Assembly: GCF_030646155.1 (NCBI RefSeq)
Contig: NZ_JAUTDN010000038.1
Coordinates: forward strand, 1 to 64,000
Length of the DNA: 64,000 nucleotides
Reading direction: 5' to 3'
From: Conexibacter sp. CPCC 205762
Lineage (GTDB): Bacteria > Actinomycetota > Thermoleophilia > Solirubrobacterales > Solirubrobacteraceae
Position numbers and translations under genes: made by a program. Shown here piece by piece: positions 7,581-16,828 of the stretch (positions are counted from its first letter, which is position 1; each line of letters begins with the position of its first letter). Below the pieces are notes generated by a model, which was not told where the DNA came from, did no database searches, and was given only the letters and a program-made list of their open reading frames with translations.

Positions 7581-9278
7581 ATGTCGTCGTCGCCCGCGCG
7601 TGCGCTCGCGCTCGCCGTTTCGCTGATCGCGTTCTGCGCGCTGCTCACCGTGCCGGCCGGCGCCGCCCGCATCGACGACGAGCAGCGCGCCGACGCGCAT
7701 GCATCGGCGTTCACGACCTCGCCGGCCAATCTCAGGATCCCCGTGCGCGACCCCGCGCCGCCGGCCGGCGCGCAGGTGCTCAGATACAGATTCGGCCCGC
7801 TGACGATCAGACCGGGCCAGAACCTGATCGACATCGACCTGCAGAAGGAGCGGCCCAACGTCGACGGCTGGATCGTCGGCTTCCGCCCCGGCCTCGTCGA
7901 CGCCAGAACCGGCAGAAGCCCGCCGGTGACCGAGGTCCACCTCCACCACGCGGTCTGGCTGGTCGACTTCCGCCCGACCTTCGCGGCCGGCGAGGAGAAG
8001 ACCAACTTCAACGCGCCGGCCGGCTACGGCTGGCGCTACACGACCAGACAGTCGTGGCTGATCAACCACATGATCCACGACCTCGTCGCGCAGGAGCACA
8101 AGGTCTACCTCACCTACACCTTCTACTTCATCCCCGACACGGCGCCTGAGGCGGCCGGGATCAGAGAGATCCGCACGCAGTGGATGGACGTCGAGGGCGT
8201 CAAGCCGTACCCGGTCTTCAACGCGCTCAAGGGCTCGGGCACGAAGGGCAAGTTCACCTACCCCGACCAGGCCAGGAACCCGTATCCGGACCGGCCCGGC
8301 AACCCCCGCAACCAGTGGGTCGCCGACCGCGACGCGACGCTCGTGCTGGCCGCCGGCCACCTCCACCCGGGCGGTCTCTGGACCGACCTGACGGTCACGC
8401 GCGACGGCCGCACGGTGCCGATCTTCCGCTCGCGCGCGAACTACTACGAGCCCAGCGGCGCGGTCTCGTGGGACGTCGCGATGAGCGCGACCGCGCCCGA
8501 CTGGCGGGTCCACATCCGGAGAGGCGACGTCCTCAGAGTGAGCGCCACCTACGACACGACGAAGGCGTCGTGGTACGAGGTGATGGGGATCATGATCACC
8601 GGCATCACGCTCGGCGACGAGGGCGGCGTCGACCCCTTCACAGGCAGAGTCGACCAGAGCGACTTCCTCACCCACGGCCGTCTGCGCGAGAACATCGACC
8701 CGGCCGCGACGCGCAGGGTCAACCCCGGCTACGCGAACTCGCTCAAGCTGAGACAGGGGCCGTTCACCTCGAAGGTCGTGATCCGCAACTTCGGCTTCGA
8801 GCAGGGCGACCTCGCGATGCCCGGCCGCAAGGGTCTGCCGCCGTCGGTCGCGCAGGGCAGCAGCATCACGTTCGTCAACCAGGACCAGCCGACGACCGTC
8901 CGCTTCCACACCGTCACCGGGTGCAGAGCGCCCTGCAACCGCGGCAGCGGGATCTCCTTCCCGCTGGCTGACGGCAGCGGCCTGTTCGACTCCGGCGAGC
9001 TCGGCTTCGGGCCGGCGATCAACACCTCGGTGATCAGCGGCGGCGGGGGCGAGCAGGTGGCCGGCTCACCGGTGATCGACGTGCCGGCAGGCAGAGAGCG
9101 GTGCGCCGAGGGCGGCCCGACCGGCCTCATCAACGCGGTCAGAACGGGCTGCATCGGGCGCGTCACGTGGAGAACGCCGAAGAACCTCAGACCCGGCACC
9201 TACACCTACTTCTGCCGCATCCACCCGTTCATGCGCGGCGCCTTCCGCGTCGTGCCCAGACAGCAGCTGAGGAAGTAG
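7581..9278 (+). CDS. exported SURNod19-like protein with C-terminal cupredoxin domain
   Basis: 565 residues; signal peptide ends at PAGA (residue 28). The N-terminal ~380 residues contain an LHHAVW motif (about 119-124) and HLHPGG (about 259-264), resembling the SURNod19 family, whose function is unknown; these His motifs look like a metal site. The C-terminal part (about 395-560) is a blue-copper-like domain: His in FHTVTG (about 442) and the C-x2-H-x2-M loop CRIHPFM (about 545-551) provide a type-1 copper ligand set. Several additional Cys (TGCRAPC, ERC, TGC) may form disulfides. It is followed 4 bp later by a small cupredoxin gene. Role inferred: extracytoplasmic copper/redox function. Confidence 0.68.
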   Translation: MSSSPARALALAVSLIAFCALLTVPAGAARIDDEQRADAHASAFTTSPANLRIPVRDPAPPAGAQVLRYRFGPLTIRPGQNLIDIDLQKERPNVDGWIVGFRPGLVDARTGRSPPVTEVHLHHAVWLVDFRPTFAAGEEKTNFNAPAGYGWRYTTRQSWLINHMIHDLVAQEHKVYLTYTFYFIPDTAPEAAGIREIRTQWMDVEGVKPYPVFNALKGSGTKGKFTYPDQARNPYPDRPGNPRNQWVADRDATLVLAAGHLHPGGLWTDLTVTRDGRTVPIFRSRANYYEPSGAVSWDVAMSATAPDWRVHIRRGDVLRVSATYDTTKASWYEVMGIMITGITLGDEGGVDPFTGRVDQSDFLTHGRLRENIDPAATRRVNPGYANSLKLRQGPFTSKVVIRNFGFEQGDLAMPGRKGLPPSVAQGSSITFVNQDQPTTVRFHTVTGCRAPCNRGSGISFPLADGSGLFDSGELGFGPAINTSVISGGGGEQVAGSPVIDVPAGRERCAEGGPTGLINAVRTGCIGRVTWRTPKNLRPGTYTYFCRIHPFMRGAFRVVPRQQLRK

Positions 9279-9282
9279 CGAA

Positions 9283-9618
9283 ATGCACGCACGGAAGCTG
9301 ATCGCCGCGGCGGCCGCGGCGGGCGCGCTGGCGCTGGCCGCGCTGCCGGCCGCCGACGCCGCGCCGAAGGGCAAGTCGGTCGTCATCCGCGACAACCGCT
9401 TCGCGCCGACGAGCGTGTCGGTCGCGAAGGGCGCGACGGTGACGTGGGCATGGCGCGGCAAGGCCGCTCACAACGTCCACGTCAGCAGCGGCCCGGCGCG
9501 CTTCACCAGCCCCAACAAGGTCAGCGGCAGCTGGTCGAGGAGGCTGACGAAGAAGGGCAGCTACGCGATCGTCTGCACGATCCATCCGGGCATGAAGATG
9601 TCCCTGACGGTCAAGTAG
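9283..9618 (+). CDS. small secreted cupredoxin (plastocyanin/amicyanin-like)
   Basis: 111 residues: signal peptide to about residue 26 (AADA), then a single cupredoxin fold. Type-1 copper ligands are all visible: His63 (KAAHNV), Cys98, His101 and Met104 (VCTIHPGM). Such proteins shuttle single electrons outside the membrane. It starts 4 bp after the preceding multidomain cupredoxin, so the two are surely co-transcribed and may act as a redox pair. Confidence 0.85.
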   Translation: MHARKLIAAAAAAGALALAALPAADAAPKGKSVVIRDNRFAPTSVSVAKGATVTWAWRGKAAHNVHVSSGPARFTSPNKVSGSWSRRLTKKGSYAIVCTIHPGMKMSLTVK

Positions 9619-9684
9619 CGCCGACAGCGCCGCTTCGCGCGAACATTGCTCCTCCGACGTTGCACCTGAGGGAGGAGAGACGGG

Positions 9685-10446
9685 ATGGCAGACCGCTTCG
9701 AGGGCCAGGTGGCGCTCGTGACCGGCGCGGCCGGCGGGATCGGTGCCGCGGTCGCCGAGCGGCTCGCGGCCGAGGGGGCGCACGTCGCCGTGCTCGACCG
9801 CGACGAGGCCGGCGCGCGCGCGACCGCCGCGCGGATCGGCGCCGCGGGCGGCAGCGCCTCTGCCCACCTCGTCGACGTCGCCGACGCGGCGCGGGTCGAT
9901 GCGCTGTTCGACGCGCTCGCCGCCGAGCGCGGCCGCATCGACGTGCTCGTCAACAACGCCGGGATCACGCGCGACAACCTGCTCTTCAAGATGAGCGAAG
10001 AGGACTGGGACACCGTCCTCGCCGTCAACCTGAAGTCGGTCTTTCTCTGCTCGCGCGCCGCCCAGCGCACGATGGTGCCGGCGCGCGGGGGGAAGATCGT
10101 CAACCTCTCCAGCCGCTCCGCGCGCGGCGCTCGCGGCCAGGCCAACTACGCCGCCGCGAAAGCCGGCGTTCAGGGCCTGACGGCGACGCTCGCGACCGAG
10201 CTGGGGCCGTTCGGGATCAACGTCAACGCTGTCGCCCCAGGCTATGTCGCGACCGAGATGACCGATCGCACCGCGCGCCGGCTCGGCTTCGAGCCGGCCG
10301 ATCACCAGGCGAAGGTCGCCGAGCAGATCCCGCTGCGGCGGGTCGCCGTCCCGGCCGACGTCGCCGCCGTCGTCGCCTTCCTCGCCTCCGACGACGCACG
10401 TCACGTCACCGGCCAGACGCTCTACATCACCGGAGGGCAGCGCTGA
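9685..10446 (+). CDS. SDR, 3-oxoacyl-reductase (FabG)-like
   Basis: 253 residues. TGAAGGIG at 13-20 binds the nucleotide, NNAG stabilises the core, and Ser (NLSSRS) with YAAAK forms the active site; the ending LYITGG is typical of FabG-type reductases. GGAGGAGAG upstream is a strong Shine-Dalgarno. The stop overlaps the ATG of the acyl-CoA dehydrogenase (TGATG), so the pair forms an operon; a role in acyl-CoA or hydroxyacyl-CoA turnover is more likely than core fatty-acid synthesis. Confidence 0.85.
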   Translation: MADRFEGQVALVTGAAGGIGAAVAERLAAEGAHVAVLDRDEAGARATAARIGAAGGSASAHLVDVADAARVDALFDALAAERGRIDVLVNNAGITRDNLLFKMSEEDWDTVLAVNLKSVFLCSRAAQRTMVPARGGKIVNLSSRSARGARGQANYAAAKAGVQGLTATLATELGPFGINVNAVAPGYVATEMTDRTARRLGFEPADHQAKVAEQIPLRRVAVPADVAAVVAFLASDDARHVTGQTLYITGGQR

Positions 10447-11615
10447 TGGATCTGCAACTGACCGACGTCCAGCGCGACCTGCGCGACACCGCGCGCGCGT
10501 TCATCGCCAGAGAGGTGATGCCGCTGGAAGCGGAGGTGCTGCGGCACGAGCGGCGCGGCGAGAAGGGGATCGCGCCCGCCGAGCTGCGCGAGCTGCAGGC
10601 GCGGGCGCGCAGATTCGGCTTCTGGGGGATCGGCACCCCGGCGCGGTTCGGCGGCGCCGACCTGCCGGCCGTGACGCAGTCGCTGATCTGGACCGAGGTC
10701 GGCCGCACCTGCGTCCCGTTCCTGTTCGGCGGCGAGGCCGACAACATCCTCTACAAGGCGTCCTCCGAGCAGCAGCGGGAGTTCCTGCTGCCGACGATCG
10801 AGGGCGAGCGCACCTCCTGCTTCGCGATCACCGAGCCGGAAGCCGGCTCCGACGCGACCGCGATCCGCATGCGCGCCGTGCGCGACGGCGACGACTGGGT
10901 CCTCAACGGCGAGAAGACCTTCATCACCAAGGGCGTCGAGGCCGACTTCGCGATCGTGATCGCCGTGACCGACGCCGACAAGGGCCATCGCGGCGGCCAC
11001 ACCGCCTTCCTCGTCGATCGTTCGATGGGCTGGACCGCCGACCCGATCGAGACGATGGGGCCGTCGACGCCGGCCGCGATGGGCTTCGTCGACGTGCGCG
11101 TGCCGGCGCGCAACGTGCTCGGCGAGGTCGGCGAGGGCTTCAGCCTCGCGATGGAGTGGATCGGTCGCGGCCGCTACGTGATCCCGTCGCGCGCGATCGG
11201 CGCCTGCGAGCGGCTGCTGGCGATGGCGGTCGAGTACGCCAACGACCGCCGCACCTTCGGCAAGGCGATCGGCGAGCACCAGATGATCCAGCAGCAGCTC
11301 GCCGACTGCGAGCTCGACCTCGAACAGGCGCGCTGGCTCGTGCTGGTCGCCGCCTGGACGGTCGAGCAGGGCCGCGACGCCCGCCACGAGGCCGCCCTCT
11401 CGAAGCTCGGCGGCGCGACCGCCGCCAACCGCATCGTCGATCGCGTGATGCAGATCCACGGCGGCATGGGCTACACGGCCGAGCTGCCGATCGAGCGCTG
11501 GTACCGCGAGGCGCGGCTGTGGCGGATCTTCGAAGGGACCGACGAGATCCAGCGCCGCACGATCGCGCGCGACCTGCTCGCGGGACGCCGCCGGATCGGC
11601 GGCCACCTCGCCTGA
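10446..11615 (+). CDS. acyl-CoA dehydrogenase
   Basis: 389 residues, the normal size for this FAD enzyme, which forms the trans-2,3 double bond in acyl-CoA. The ITEPEAGSDATAI segment is the FAD/substrate signature, and the C-terminal IFEGTDEIQRRTIAR carries the Glu used as catalytic base in short- and medium-chain enzymes. The QIHGGMGYT signature is present. It is translationally coupled to the preceding reductase. Chain-length preference cannot be read from sequence. Confidence 0.9.
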   Translation: MDLQLTDVQRDLRDTARAFIAREVMPLEAEVLRHERRGEKGIAPAELRELQARARRFGFWGIGTPARFGGADLPAVTQSLIWTEVGRTCVPFLFGGEADNILYKASSEQQREFLLPTIEGERTSCFAITEPEAGSDATAIRMRAVRDGDDWVLNGEKTFITKGVEADFAIVIAVTDADKGHRGGHTAFLVDRSMGWTADPIETMGPSTPAAMGFVDVRVPARNVLGEVGEGFSLAMEWIGRGRYVIPSRAIGACERLLAMAVEYANDRRTFGKAIGEHQMIQQQLADCELDLEQARWLVLVAAWTVEQGRDARHEAALSKLGGATAANRIVDRVMQIHGGMGYTAELPIERWYREARLWRIFEGTDEIQRRTIARDLLAGRRRIGGHLA

Positions 11616-11670
11616 GGCTGACGCGCCGCCTCGTCGCGCGGCTGCCGCGCCGGCGTCCGGCGGTCGCCGC

Positions 11671-12336
11671 TCACCTCTCGAGCGGTCTGCCGCCGGGCGC
11701 GACGAGGCCGGTCTCGTAGGCGTAGATGACCGCCTGCACGCGGCTGGTCAGGCCGAGCTTGCCGAGCATCCGCCGCACGTGGCCCTTGACCGTGCTCTCC
11801 TCCAGCTGCAGGTGGGTGGCGATCTCGGCGTTGGAGCGGCCGCCGGCGATCGCCAGCAGCACGTCGTGCTCGCGCGGCGTCAGCTCCTCCAGCGCCGGGT
11901 CGCCGGCGCGGGCCGGCGCGGCGGAGGCGAACTGGTCGAGCAGGCGGCGCGTCACCTCGGGCGAGATCAGCGCGTCGCCGGCCGCGACGGCGCGGACGGC
12001 GTCGACGATCCGCTCCGGCGGCGAGTCCTTCACGAGGAAGCCGACGGCGCCGGCGCGCAGCGCCTCGAAGACGTACTCGTCGAGGTCGAAGGTCGTGATC
12101 ACGATCACCTCGACCTCGGCGAAGTCGCGCAGCCGCCGCGTCGCCTCGAGGCCGTCCATCCGCGGCATGCGGATGTCCATCAGCACGACGTCGGGGCTGC
12201 GGCGCTCGACCTGGCCGACCGCGTCGAGCCCGTCGACCGCCTCGCCGACGACCTCGATGTCGGGCTCGCTCTCCAGGATCATCCGCAGCCCCTGACGCGA
12301 GATCGCCTGGTCGTCGGCGACGATCACGCGGATCAT
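11671..12336 (-). CDS. NarL/LuxR-type response regulator
   Basis: 221 residues. Receiver domain: acidic pair Asp8/Asp9, phosphoacceptor Asp54 (VLMDIRMP), and Lys in FLVKDSP. The C-terminal LuxR-type helix-turn-helix (about 152-215) has the ELTPREHDVLLAIAGG start and the SNAEIATHLQLEESTVKGHVRRML core. Its ATG overlaps the stop of the sensor kinase gene upstream, so kinase and regulator are one unit. Targets unknown. Confidence 0.93.
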   Translation of the reverse strand: MIRVIVADDQAISRQGLRMILESEPDIEVVGEAVDGLDAVGQVERRSPDVVLMDIRMPRMDGLEATRRLRDFAEVEVIVITTFDLDEYVFEALRAGAVGFLVKDSPPERIVDAVRAVAAGDALISPEVTRRLLDQFASAAPARAGDPALEELTPREHDVLLAIAGGRSNAEIATHLQLEESTVKGHVRRMLGKLGLTSRVQAVIYAYETGLVAPGGRPLER

Positions 12337-13535
12337 GCGCGCGCTCCCGTCGGCCGCGTCCCGGCCGGCCGCGCGCCGGCTCCGCCGAGCGGCAGCGTCG
12401 CCCGCACCGACCAGCCTCTGCGGCCGACCGGCCCGGCCTCCAGCTCGCCGCCGACGAGCGCGACCCGCTCGCGCATCCCGGCCAGCCCGCCGCCGTGGCG
12501 GCCCGGCTGGCCACCGACGCCGTCGTCGTCGACCGCGACGAACAGCTCGTCGTCGCCGAAGTCGACGCGCACGACGACCTCGCTCGCGTGCGCGTGGCGG
12601 ACGACGTTCGTGAGCGACTCCTGCACGATCCGGTAGGCGCAGGTCTCGACGTCGTCGGGCAGGCTGCGCTCCTCGCCTCGCAGCCGCAGGTCGACGTCGA
12701 GGCCGGCCTCGCGCGCGGGCGTCAGCAGCAGCTCGACGTGCTCCAGCCGCGGCGCCGGCGAGAGCGTCGCCGGACCCGACTCGCGCAGGACCCCGAGCGC
12801 CCGTCTCGTCTGCCCGAGCGCCTCGGTCGTCAGCCCGTGGATCCGCTCGAAGGCGGCCTTCGCGACCGGGTCGGGGGTCGTGCGGCCGGCGCCGGCCGCC
12901 TGCAGCGAGATCGCCGAGAGGTGGTGGCCGGTGATGTCGTGCACGTCGCGCGCGATCCGCAGCCGCTCCTCGGCGACCGCGCGCTCGACGTCGCGGTCGC
13001 GCAGCTCCTCGACCTTGCGCGCCAGCTCGTTCGCGTCGCGCGCGCTGATGCGGTAGGCGCGCAGCTTCTCGCCGACCAGCGCCGGCAGCATCCCGACGGC
13101 GAACGCGCCGATCAGGACGACGACCCACTGGCCGTGGGTGTCGAGCAGCGCGCAGAAGGCGAAGACGAGGCCGGAGAAGACGCCGAGCGTGCCGGTCAGC
13201 CGCATCTCGGCGCGGCTGGTCGCGGCGCCGACAAGCCCGAGCGCGACCAGCAGCGGGCCGGTCATCGGGTAGTTGAGGGTCGCGCCGAGCGCGGACAGCA
13301 GCAGCGCCGCGATCGCGGCGCCGCGACGGTCGACGCGCCGGAAGGCGACCGGCGTGCAGGCGATCGCGATCACGGCGATCCCGAGCAGGTCGACCGATCT
13401 CGGCGGCGTGGTCGACGTCGAGGTGCTCGTGCGCTCGACCCACTTGCCCAGCCCGACGCAGACGACGGCGCAGACGATCGCGGCGAGCACGTCGGCGCGC
13501 GCGGGCGGGGTCAAGCGGCGAGTCTCGGCCTGCAC
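12333..13535 (-). CDS. NarL-type sensor histidine kinase (HisKA_3)
   Basis: About 400 residues. The N-terminal ~150 residues contain four to five hydrophobic membrane segments with very short loops, so there is no large external sensing domain. The dimerisation domain has the RIARDVHDITGHHLSAI motif with the phospho-accepting His, followed by a HATPase domain (DDDGVGG, GGLAGMRERV). Start is uncertain: GTG 13535 chosen, TTG 13541 also possible, both with weak ribosome sites. Overlaps the response regulator gene by four bases. Confidence 0.88.
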   Translation of the reverse strand: MQAETRRLTPPARADVLAAIVCAVVCVGLGKWVERTSTSTSTTPPRSVDLLGIAVIAIACTPVAFRRVDRRGAAIAALLLSALGATLNYPMTGPLLVALGLVGAATSRAEMRLTGTLGVFSGLVFAFCALLDTHGQWVVVLIGAFAVGMLPALVGEKLRAYRISARDANELARKVEELRDRDVERAVAEERLRIARDVHDITGHHLSAISLQAAGAGRTTPDPVAKAAFERIHGLTTEALGQTRRALGVLRESGPATLSPAPRLEHVELLLTPAREAGLDVDLRLRGEERSLPDDVETCAYRIVQESLTNVVRHAHASEVVVRVDFGDDELFVAVDDDGVGGQPGRHGGGLAGMRERVALVGGELEAGPVGRRGWSVRATLPLGGAGARPAGTRPTGARA

Positions 13536-13555
13536 GCGCAACAGCCTAGCCCCGC

Positions 13556-14428
13556 TCAGGCGGCGGCCAACGGCCCGCGCGACGGTGGCGCGGCGGCGCG
13601 CTCGGCGGCGGCGGTCGCGCCGCCGTCGACGATCAGGTCGATGCCGGTCACGTACGACGCCTCCGGCGAGGCGAGCCAGTCGATCGCGGCGGCGATCTCG
13701 CGCGGGCCGCCGAGCCGTCTCAGCGCCGCGTGCGCGACCAGCTCGCGCACGGTCGGCTCCTGCGCGATCTCGGCGCGGCCCATCGGCGTGTCGATCAGGC
13801 CGGGGGAGACGGAGACGATCCGCGCGCCGGCCGCTCCCCAGATGTCGGCCTGGCGCCGCACGAGCCGGATCACCCCGAGCTTCGACAGCGCGTAGGCGAT
13901 CTGCGGGTGGACGATCGCGCCGTTGGTCGCCGCCAGCAGCGAGTCGAACAACGCCGGGTGGTCGGGGTCGTCGAGCAGCGCCAGAACCCGCGGGGACGAC
14001 GCAGATTCTGACGCCGCTCGAGCTTGGTGGCCGGCGATCGAGGCGACGCAGATCGCGACCGAGCCGGTCGTCGCGTACGGCAGGAATGCCCGCAGCAGCG
14101 CGTCGGTTCCGATCAGGTTGACGTCGACGATCGTGCGGCCGTCGGCCATCGTCGGAGAGAGGCCGGCGGCGTGCGCGAGCGTGCCGAGCGGGCGCTCGTG
14201 CAGCGTCGCGGCGAGCGCGAGCACCTCGCCGGGATCGGCGAGGTCGCCCGCGACCAGCTCCTCGATCGCGTAGCCGTCGGCGAGCAGCCGGCCGGCGACC
14301 GCGGCCAGCGGCTCGCGTTCGCGGTCGGCGAGGATGAGCGGTCCGCGGCGGCCCAGCCGGCGGGCGCATTCGAGGCCGATGCCGCCTGCGGCGCCGGTCA
14401 CGACGTGGATGGGTGCGGAGGTGCTCAT
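13556..14428 (-). CDS. short-chain dehydrogenase/reductase
   Basis: 290 residues. Nucleotide motif TGAAGGIG close to the N-terminus; the normal NNAG is replaced by AHAAG, and the catalytic Ser/Tyr/Lys are in CVASIAG and YALSK. The ~25-residue stretch before the Tyr (DDPDHPALFDSLL) is longer than usual, as in some bile-acid/3-alpha-hydroxysteroid-type dehydrogenases, so a hydroxysteroid-like substrate is possible but unproven. The ATG has AGGAG 8 bases upstream. Divergent from the MMPL exporter gene. Confidence 0.82.
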   Translation of the reverse strand: MSTSAPIHVVTGAAGGIGLECARRLGRRGPLILADREREPLAAVAGRLLADGYAIEELVAGDLADPGEVLALAATLHERPLGTLAHAAGLSPTMADGRTIVDVNLIGTDALLRAFLPYATTGSVAICVASIAGHQARAASESASSPRVLALLDDPDHPALFDSLLAATNGAIVHPQIAYALSKLGVIRLVRRQADIWGAAGARIVSVSPGLIDTPMGRAEIAQEPTVRELVAHAALRRLGGPREIAAAIDWLASPEASYVTGIDLIVDGGATAAAERAAAPPSRGPLAAA

Positions 14429-14638
14429 CGGGTGGCTCCTCAGAGTCCGGGGGAGGGGAGGTGCCTTCACACCGTCGCGCACCGGCGCCGTTCCCACCTC
14501 CTCCGAAAGGACTGATCGACCCGCCCCCGAGGGCGCACCCAAGACGCACCCTGCGGTCGTCGGCAGATGCGCCCGCGCAGTCCATCGTGGACGTCACCAC
14601 CTCTCGCCCGTCCCCCGAACCGCAAGGACTCCTCTCCG
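14429..14638. promoter_or_regulatory. divergent intergenic region SDR/mmpL
   Basis: 210 bp without a gene. It must hold promoters for both neighbours. A short dyad GTCCA-tcg-TGGAC lies at 14580-14592. I see no convincing -35/-10 pair; AAGGA near 14622 is the weak ribosome site for the MMPL gene. Confidence 0.35.
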
Positions 14639-16828
14639 ATGGCCACCGCTCTCTACCGATTGGGCCGCGCCGCCTTCCGCCGCCGGCGGCTCGTGCTCGC
14701 GATCTGGCTCGTGCTGTTCGCCGGCATGGGCGTCGCGGCCGGCACGCTCTCCGGCCCGACCAACGACAGATTCTCGATCCCCGGCACCGAGGCGCAGCAG
14801 GCGATCGACCTGCTGTCCGAGCGGCTGCCGCAGGCCAACGGCGCCTCCGGGCGGATCGTCTTCGCCGCGCCCGAGGGCGAGCAGCTGACCGGCCAGCAGA
14901 GAACGGCCGTGCAGGAATCGCTCGCGAGGGTCGGCAGAAGCGGCGGCGTGCTCGCCGCCAGCGACCCGTTCGCGACCGGCGCGGTCTCCGAGGACGGCCG
15001 CATCGCGCTCTCCAGCGTCACCTTCAGAGACACCGCGCAGGACCTCGACAACGACACCCGCGCCGCGGTCGAGCAGGCCGCCGACGGTGCCAAGGCCGAG
15101 GGCGTGCAGGTCGAGTTCGGCGGCGACGCCGTGCAGCAGGAGGCCGGCGCCGGCGGGATCGGCGAGGTGATCGGCTTCGCCGTCGCCGCGCTCGTGCTCG
15201 CGATCACCTTCGGTTCGCTCGTCGCCGCCGGCCTGCCGCTGCTGACCGCGCTCGTCGGCGTCGGCATCGGCCTGCTCGGGATCACGACGATGACAGGCTT
15301 CGTCGACCTCTCCTCGACGACGCCGACGCTCGCGCTGATGCTCGGCCTCGCGGTCGGGATCGACTACGCGCTGTTCATCATCTCGCGCCATCGAACGCAG
15401 CTGTACGAGGGCCTCGATCCGGAGGAGTCGGCCGGCCGCGCTGTCGGCACCGCCGGCAGCGCCGTCGTCTTCGCCGGCGCGACCGTCGTGATCGCGCTCG
15501 CCGCGCTGACCGTCGTCGGGATCCCGTTCCTGACCGCGATGGGCCTCGCCGCCGCCGCGACCGTCGCCGTCGCCGTGCTGGTCGCGATCACGCTCGTGCC
15601 GGCGCTGCTCGGCTTCGCCGGCACGAAGCTGATGAAGGGCAAGAACTTCGAGACCGGCCCGCGCGCCGCGAAGCCGACGATGGGCGCGCGCTGGGTCGGC
15701 TTCGTCACCCGCCACCGCGTCCCCGCCGTGCTGCTGACCGTGATCGCGCTCGGCGCCGCCGCGATCCCGGTGCTGAGCATGCGCCTGGGCCTGCCGGACG
15801 ACTCGACGGCGGCGCCGTCGCAGACCAACCGCCAGGCCTACGACCTGCTGACCGAGGGCTTCGGCCCCGGCTTCAACGGGCCGCTGACGATCGTCGTCGA
15901 CGCGGCCAGAGGCGGCAGCGCGCAGCAGGCCGCCGACGCCGTCGCGGCCGAGTTCAGAGGCCACTCCGACGTCGCCGCGATCGGCAGACCGACGCTCAAC
16001 AGAGCCGGCGACACCGCGATCATCTCGCTGACGCCGAGAAGCGGCCCGTCGACCACGGAGACGAAGGACCTCGTCGCCGACATCCGCGACCGTGCGGGCG
16101 CGCTCGACGAGCAGCTCAACGCCGAGATCCTCGTGACCGGCGCGACGGCGACCAACATCGACGTCTCCGACCGCATGGGCGCCGCGCTCGTGCCCTACCT
16201 GGCGGTGATCGTCGGGCTGGCGATGCTGCTGCTGATGATCGCCTTCCGCTCGCTGCTGGTGCCGCTGACGGCGCTCGGCGGCTTCCTGCTGACGATCGGC
16301 GCCGCCTTCGGCATGACGGTGCTCGTCTTCCAGGAGGGCTTCGCCGCCAGCCTGATCGGCGTCGAGCAGACGGCGCCGATCATCTCGCTGCTGCCGGTGC
16401 TGATCATCGGCATCCTCTTCGGGCTCGCGATGGACTACCAGGTCTTCCTGGTGTCGCGGATGCGCGAGGAGCACGTCCACGGGGCCGACCCCGACACCGC
16501 GGTGAAGGAGGGCTTCCGCCACGGCGCGCGCGTCGTCACCGCCGCCGCGCTGATCATGGGCGCCGTCTTCTCCGGCTTCATCCTGGAGGACGACGCGATC
16601 ATCAAGTCGATCGGCTTCGCGCTCGCGTTCGGCATCCTCGTCGACGCCTTCATCGTGCGGATGACGCTGATCCCGGCGCTGATGAGCCTGCTCGGCACGC
16701 GCGCCTGGTGGCTGCCGCGCTGGCTCGACCGCGCCCTGCCGCGCGTCGACATCGAGGGCGAGACGCTGCGGACCGACCACGGCACCCCGGCCGCGGCCGG
16801 CGCCGCCCCCGAGAAGGCCGCGGTCTAA
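14639..16828 (+). CDS. MMPL-family RND transporter
   Basis: 729 residues, the length of actinobacterial MMPL proteins. Pattern: one N-terminal helix (about 15-37), a periplasmic loop, five helices (about 180-345), a second helix-loop-helix repeat (about 370-720). The GIDYALFI and GLAMDYQVFLVSRMREE segments match the proton-relay helices of this family. MMPL transporters export lipids, polyketides or drugs using the proton gradient. The protein ends convergently with the ANTAR gene, the two stops sharing CTAA at 16825-16828. Substrate not predictable. Confidence 0.9.
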   Translation: MATALYRLGRAAFRRRRLVLAIWLVLFAGMGVAAGTLSGPTNDRFSIPGTEAQQAIDLLSERLPQANGASGRIVFAAPEGEQLTGQQRTAVQESLARVGRSGGVLAASDPFATGAVSEDGRIALSSVTFRDTAQDLDNDTRAAVEQAADGAKAEGVQVEFGGDAVQQEAGAGGIGEVIGFAVAALVLAITFGSLVAAGLPLLTALVGVGIGLLGITTMTGFVDLSSTTPTLALMLGLAVGIDYALFIISRHRTQLYEGLDPEESAGRAVGTAGSAVVFAGATVVIALAALTVVGIPFLTAMGLAAAATVAVAVLVAITLVPALLGFAGTKLMKGKNFETGPRAAKPTMGARWVGFVTRHRVPAVLLTVIALGAAAIPVLSMRLGLPDDSTAAPSQTNRQAYDLLTEGFGPGFNGPLTIVVDAARGGSAQQAADAVAAEFRGHSDVAAIGRPTLNRAGDTAIISLTPRSGPSTTETKDLVADIRDRAGALDEQLNAEILVTGATATNIDVSDRMGAALVPYLAVIVGLAMLLLMIAFRSLLVPLTALGGFLLTIGAAFGMTVLVFQEGFAASLIGVEQTAPIISLLPVLIIGILFGLAMDYQVFLVSRMREEHVHGADPDTAVKEGFRHGARVVTAAALIMGAVFSGFILEDDAIIKSIGFALAFGILVDAFIVRMTLIPALMSLLGTRAWWLPRWLDRALPRVDIEGETLRTDHGTPAAAGAAPEKAAV

